The notes under the pieces are model-generated. The model did no database searches, was not told where the DNA came from, and saw only the letters and a program-made list of their open reading frames with translations. From Candidatus Hebobacteria bacterium (GTDB lineage: Bacteria; Armatimonadota; Hebobacteria; Hebobacterales; Hebobacteraceae), in the NCBI GenBank assembly GCA_029821235.1, contig JALGTT010000040.1, forward strand, positions 1-8,740: a stretch of 8,740 bases of DNA. Direction: 5' to 3'. The position numbers and the translations under genes are program-made. Shown piece after piece: positions 6,797 to 8,740 of this stretch (position 1 is the stretch's first letter; each line of letters opens with the position of its first letter).

Positions 6797-7749
6797 TGCG
6801 GGTTCTCCGCGGCCTCCCGAAGATGCCGCCTCGACGCCGCCTCTGCCTGGCGATGGGGGTCTTCGACGGCGTACACCTGGGGCACCGGGCGATCATCGCG
6901 GCCGCGGTGGAATCGGCGCGGCGCCGCGGGCGCGGCGCGGCCCCCGCGCTCCTCACCTTCGAGCCCCACCCGGAGGCGGTGCTCTCGCCGACCGGCGCGC
7001 CGCCGTTGCTCACCACCACGGAGGAAAAACTCTCGCTGGTGCGCGGCCTCGGGGTGGAGATGGTCATCATCCTGGAGTTCACCCGCTCGCTGGCCGACAC
7101 CAGCGCGGAGGAGTTCACCCGGGAGGTGCTGGGGCAGCGGCTGCGGGCCGGCTACGCGGTGGTGGGAGAGGGGTGGCGGTTCGGGGCCGGCGGGAAGGGG
7201 GACCTTCGCCTGCTGCAGCGCGTGGGGAGAGAGGTCGGCCTGCACGTGCGCGGCGTGAAGCGAGTGCGGAGGCGGGGAGAGCCCGTGTCCAGCACACGCA
7301 TCCGCCGGCTGCTCCAGAAGGGAGGGGTTCGGGCGGCGGGCGCGCTGCTGGGGAGGCCGTATCAGCTCCGCGGCGAGGTGGTGTCCGGCGACCGGAGGGG
7401 CCGCACCCTCGGGTTCCCCACCGCCAACCTGCGGCTTCCCGCGGAGAAACTGATCCCCGCGGACGGCGTGTACGCATGCCTTGCAGGCCTGCGCAAACTG
7501 CGGCCCGCGGTAGCCAGCATCGGTGTCCGGCCCACCTTCGAAAGAGATGGCGAGCGCCGCGTGGAGGTGCACCTATTGGACATTCCGCGGCCGCGCGAGC
7601 TGTTGGGCCGCATCCTTACGGTGCAACTCATCGCCAGAGTGAGGGGAGAGCGGAAGTTCTCGTCTGCGGAGGCGCTGATCTCCCAGATGAAGGCCGACTG
7701 CCGTCAGGCGAGACGGGTGCTCGCCAGGAGAACGACCGCCGGGAGGTAA
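6793..7749 (+). CDS. ribF: Bifunctional riboflavin kinase/FAD synthetase
   Basis: RibF phosphorylates riboflavin to FMN and adenylylates FMN to FAD. The 318-residue protein has the N-terminal FMN adenylyltransferase domain with GVFDGVHLGH (22-31, the HxGH nucleotidyltransferase motif), TFEPHP (55-60), VGEGWRFGAGGKGD (124-137) and SSTRIR (166-171). The C-terminal riboflavin kinase domain (about 187-315) has GRPYQLRGEVVSGD (187-200), GRTLGFPTANL (203-213, with the nucleotide-binding PTAN), GVYA (225-228), SIGVRPTF (242-249) and VEVHLLD (257-263) with the catalytic Glu. VGEGW departs from the usual VGEDF. The ATG overlaps truB by 4 nt and GAGGAGGA (6782-6789) gives a good Shine-Dalgarno; ATG 6796 is an alternative. 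No FMN riboswitch precedes it. Confidence 0.96.
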   Translation: MMRVLRGLPKMPPRRRLCLAMGVFDGVHLGHRAIIAAAVESARRRGRGAAPALLTFEPHPEAVLSPTGAPPLLTTTEEKLSLVRGLGVEMVIILEFTRSLADTSAEEFTREVLGQRLRAGYAVVGEGWRFGAGGKGDLRLLQRVGREVGLHVRGVKRVRRRGEPVSSTRIRRLLQKGGVRAAGALLGRPYQLRGEVVSGDRRGRTLGFPTANLRLPAEKLIPADGVYACLAGLRKLRPAVASIGVRPTFERDGERRVEVHLLDIPRPRELLGRILTVQLIARVRGERKFSSAEALISQMKADCRQARRVLARRTTAGR

Positions 7750-7790
7750 TCGCCTGCCCGGCACAGTACACTACCAGCACGGAGGAGAAC

Positions 7791-8396
7791 ATGCTGCGGA
7801 TTGCCGTCATCGTCCTCATCGCCGCGGCCGCCGTCGGCTGCCGCGGGCCGGAACCCAAGCCAGATAGCCAGCCGGAAGCGTTGCCGCCGGTGGAGACTCA
7901 GAAAGCACAGCCCGCGGAGAGCGCGGCTGTATCTCTTGAGGAGAAAGTGATTGTGAAACTCGATACCGACAAGGGGGTGATCGAACTCGAACTCGACCCC
8001 TCGGCCGCGCCCAAGACCGTGGAGAACTTCGTGAAGTTGGTGAAGGATGGTTTCTATGACGGCATGCCCTTCCACCGCGTGGAGCCCGGATTCGTGATTC
8101 AGGCCGGCGATCCCGCGCTGGTGGGCAAACCGCCCCTCGGCTACACCATCCCGGACGAGCAGTCACCCATCAAGCACACCAAGGGCGTGATCGCCATGGC
8201 CCGCATCTACCGGGGCGGAGTAATGGTGCCGAATTCCGCCAGCACGCAGTTCTACATCACGCTGGCGGATACGCCCCACCTCGACGATGCCGGCTTCACC
8301 GCCTTCGGGCGTGTGGTGAAGGGCATGGAGGTGGTGGAGAGCATCGAGGTGGGCGACAAGATACTCAAGGCAGAGCAAGTGGATCCTTCCTCATAG
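7791..8396 (+). CDS. Cyclophilin-type peptidyl-prolyl isomerase, probable lipoprotein
   Basis: This enzyme interconverts cis and trans prolyl bonds to aid folding, probably outside the cytoplasm. ATG 7791 follows a strong GGAGGAG (7781-7787). The N-terminus MLRIAVIVLIAAAAVGC is a lipoprotein signal with lipobox AVG-C and Cys17 as the likely lipidated residue. A Pro/Glu/Gln linker runs to about residue 45. The cyclophilin domain (52-196) has FHRVEPGFVIQAGDP (94-108, with Arg96, Phe101 and Gln104 of the active site) and a KGVIAMAR stretch (131-138). PNSASTQFYIT (147-157) and HLDDAGFTAFGRVVKGMEVV (163-182) complete it. The total of 201 residues is normal for an exported single-domain form. The reading frame stays open far upstream (to 7173) inside ribF, but that part is a GC-driven shadow. 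The 41-nt gap after ribF leaves open whether it shares the operon. Confidence 0.93.
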   Translation: MLRIAVIVLIAAAAVGCRGPEPKPDSQPEALPPVETQKAQPAESAAVSLEEKVIVKLDTDKGVIELELDPSAAPKTVENFVKLVKDGFYDGMPFHRVEPGFVIQAGDPALVGKPPLGYTIPDEQSPIKHTKGVIAMARIYRGGVMVPNSASTQFYITLADTPHLDDAGFTAFGRVVKGMEVVESIEVGDKILKAEQVDPSS

Positions 8397-8410
8397 GGGG
8401 AAGGCAGGAC

Positions 8411-8521
8411 GTGGCCTCGGAGCGGCACCTGGGGGGCAGCAACTTCGGCTTTGCGGACGGCCATGCGAAGTGGCATTCCGCGGACGAGCCGGTGACCTTC
8501 GAGGAGGCGAGCGACGAATAG
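8411..8521 (+). CDS. 36-residue ORF carrying an H-X9-DG signature (orphan DUF1559-type tail)
   Basis: The frame from GTG 8411 to TAG 8519-8521 encodes 36 residues. Their core, RHLGGSNFGFADGHAKWH (5-22), has His6, nine residues, then Asp16-Gly17, followed by H-A-K-W. That is the H-X9-DG signature at the C-terminus of DUF1559/prepilin-like proteins of Armatimonadota, Planctomycetota and relatives, which are normally 200-350 residues long. Here no pilin-like N-terminus exists: the frame upstream runs through the cyclophilin gene and codes for unrelated Arg/Gly-rich residues. GGGGGAAGG (8396-8404) 6 nt upstream could serve as a Shine-Dalgarno. It is either a decayed 3' remnant of such a gene or a genuine microprotein; I slightly favour the remnant. 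The homology call is much firmer than the claim that it is expressed. Confidence 0.55.
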   Translation: MASERHLGGSNFGFADGHAKWHSADEPVTFEEASDE

Positions 8522-8553
8522 ACAGGCGGCTGGCGTTATCTGAAGGAGCAAGG

Positions 8554-8580
8554 CAGGGGCGCGGCGAAGCCGCGCCCCTG
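8554..8580 (+). repeat. Perfect 12-bp inverted repeat with GAA loop (possible terminator or REP-like element)
   Basis: CAGGGGCGCGGC (8554-8565) and its exact reverse complement (8569-8580) enclose GAA. The central GCGAAGC is a very stable mini-hairpin. It lies 32 nt after the H-X9-DG ORF and 25 nt before the next gene. The following bases are TAACCATCT, so there is no U-tract and a standard intrinsic terminator is not shown. It may still end the upstream transcript, protect its 3' end, or be a dispersed palindromic repeat. Confidence 0.55.
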
Positions 8581-8605
8581 TAACCATCTGACGGGAGGGG
8601 TGCAC

Positions 8606-8740
8606 ATGACGGCACAGCGGGTTGTGGGAGATCTGCGCAGGGCGCTCGGCTACCTGTCGGAGGCTCTGCGACTGGTGCGGCGGCACCCGGCATTGCTGGT
8701 GCTGCCCTTGCTGGTGGCCGTGTTCAATGTGGGGGAGGGG
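8606..8740 (+). CDS. N-terminal part of a predicted membrane protein (cut by window edge)
   Basis: ATG 8606 is preceded by GGGAGGGG (8593-8600), 5 nt away. The frame then runs open for 45 codons to the last base of the window. Residues 1-27 form an amphipathic, Arg-rich stretch (MTAQRVVGDLRRALGYLSEA and on). A hydrophobic segment PALLVLPLLVAVFNV (28-42) then looks like the first transmembrane helix, with positive charges (RRH, 25-27) on the side expected to face the cytoplasm. I do not recognise the family. The layout resembles multi-helix integral membrane proteins of unknown function that begin with a short cytoplasmic helix. It is not obviously linked to the upstream operon. Confidence 0.75.
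   Translation, partial: MTAQRVVGDLRRALGYLSEALRLVRRHPALLVLPLLVAVFNVGEG

Noticed and set aside
7173..7790. Extension of the cyclophilin gene upstream through ribF
   Set aside because: Residues before 7791 are Arg/Pro/Gly-rich and overlap ribF. A strong Shine-Dalgarno and lipoprotein signal place the start at 7791.
7750..7790. FMN riboswitch or terminator around ribF
   Set aside because: ribF starts inside truB and the 41-nt gap after it has no long hairpin or RFN-like sequence.
8397..8521. Readthrough or frameshift joining the cyclophilin to the H-X9-DG tail
   Set aside because: The cyclophilin ends naturally after its domain, the tail is in another frame, and no slippery sequence precedes the TAG in a suitable place.

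Overview
The window is a GC-rich bacterial chromosomal segment (mostly well over 60% G+C by eye) carrying the conserved transcription/translation cluster nusA-ylxR-infB-ylxP(DUF503)-rbfA-nrnA-truB-ribF, all on the + strand. It is followed by a lipoprotein cyclophilin, a tiny ORF with an H-X9-DG signature, and the first 45 codons of a membrane protein that runs off the right edge. The lineage cannot be fixed from sequence alone. This gene order is typical of Terrabacteria-like bacteria. The H-X9-DG tail (found in the DUF1559 prepilin-like proteins abundant in Armatimonadota, Planctomycetota and Lentisphaerota), together with the high GC, makes Armatimonadota my best guess, held at moderate to low confidence.

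Layout. 1-224: no gene; a good promoter (TTGCAG, 17-bp spacer, extended -10 TGC-TATACT) and a leader with four successive hairpins, the strongest a perfect 12-bp stem. 225-4457: nusA, ylxR, infB and ylxP, linked by a 4-nt overlap, a 14-nt overlap and a 12-nt gap. 4458-4562: a 105-nt spacer with an exact TATAAT at its left border and GC-rich repeated, self-complementary motifs. 4563-7749: rbfA, nrnA, truB and ribF, overlapping successively by 44, 14 and 4 nt. 7791-8396: exported peptidyl-prolyl isomerase. 8397-8605: the 36-codon H-X9-DG ORF and a perfect 12-bp inverted repeat. 8606-8740: partial membrane protein.

Functionally the cluster joins RNA polymerase elongation and antitermination (NusA), a YlxR RNA-binding regulator, translation initiation (IF2), 30S maturation (RbfA, possibly YlxP), tRNA pseudouridylation (TruB), nanoRNA/pAp turnover (NrnA) and FMN/FAD synthesis (RibF). 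The dense overlaps argue for one polycistronic, translationally coupled operon. rimP, the usual neighbour upstream of nusA, is absent from the 224 bp that are visible.

Most of the window is ordinary housekeeping DNA and I see no new multi-gene system. The points worth a second look are the orphan H-X9-DG tail, the structured nusA leader, the two U-less perfect hairpins, the rbfA upstream spacer, and the long acidic disordered tail of NusA.
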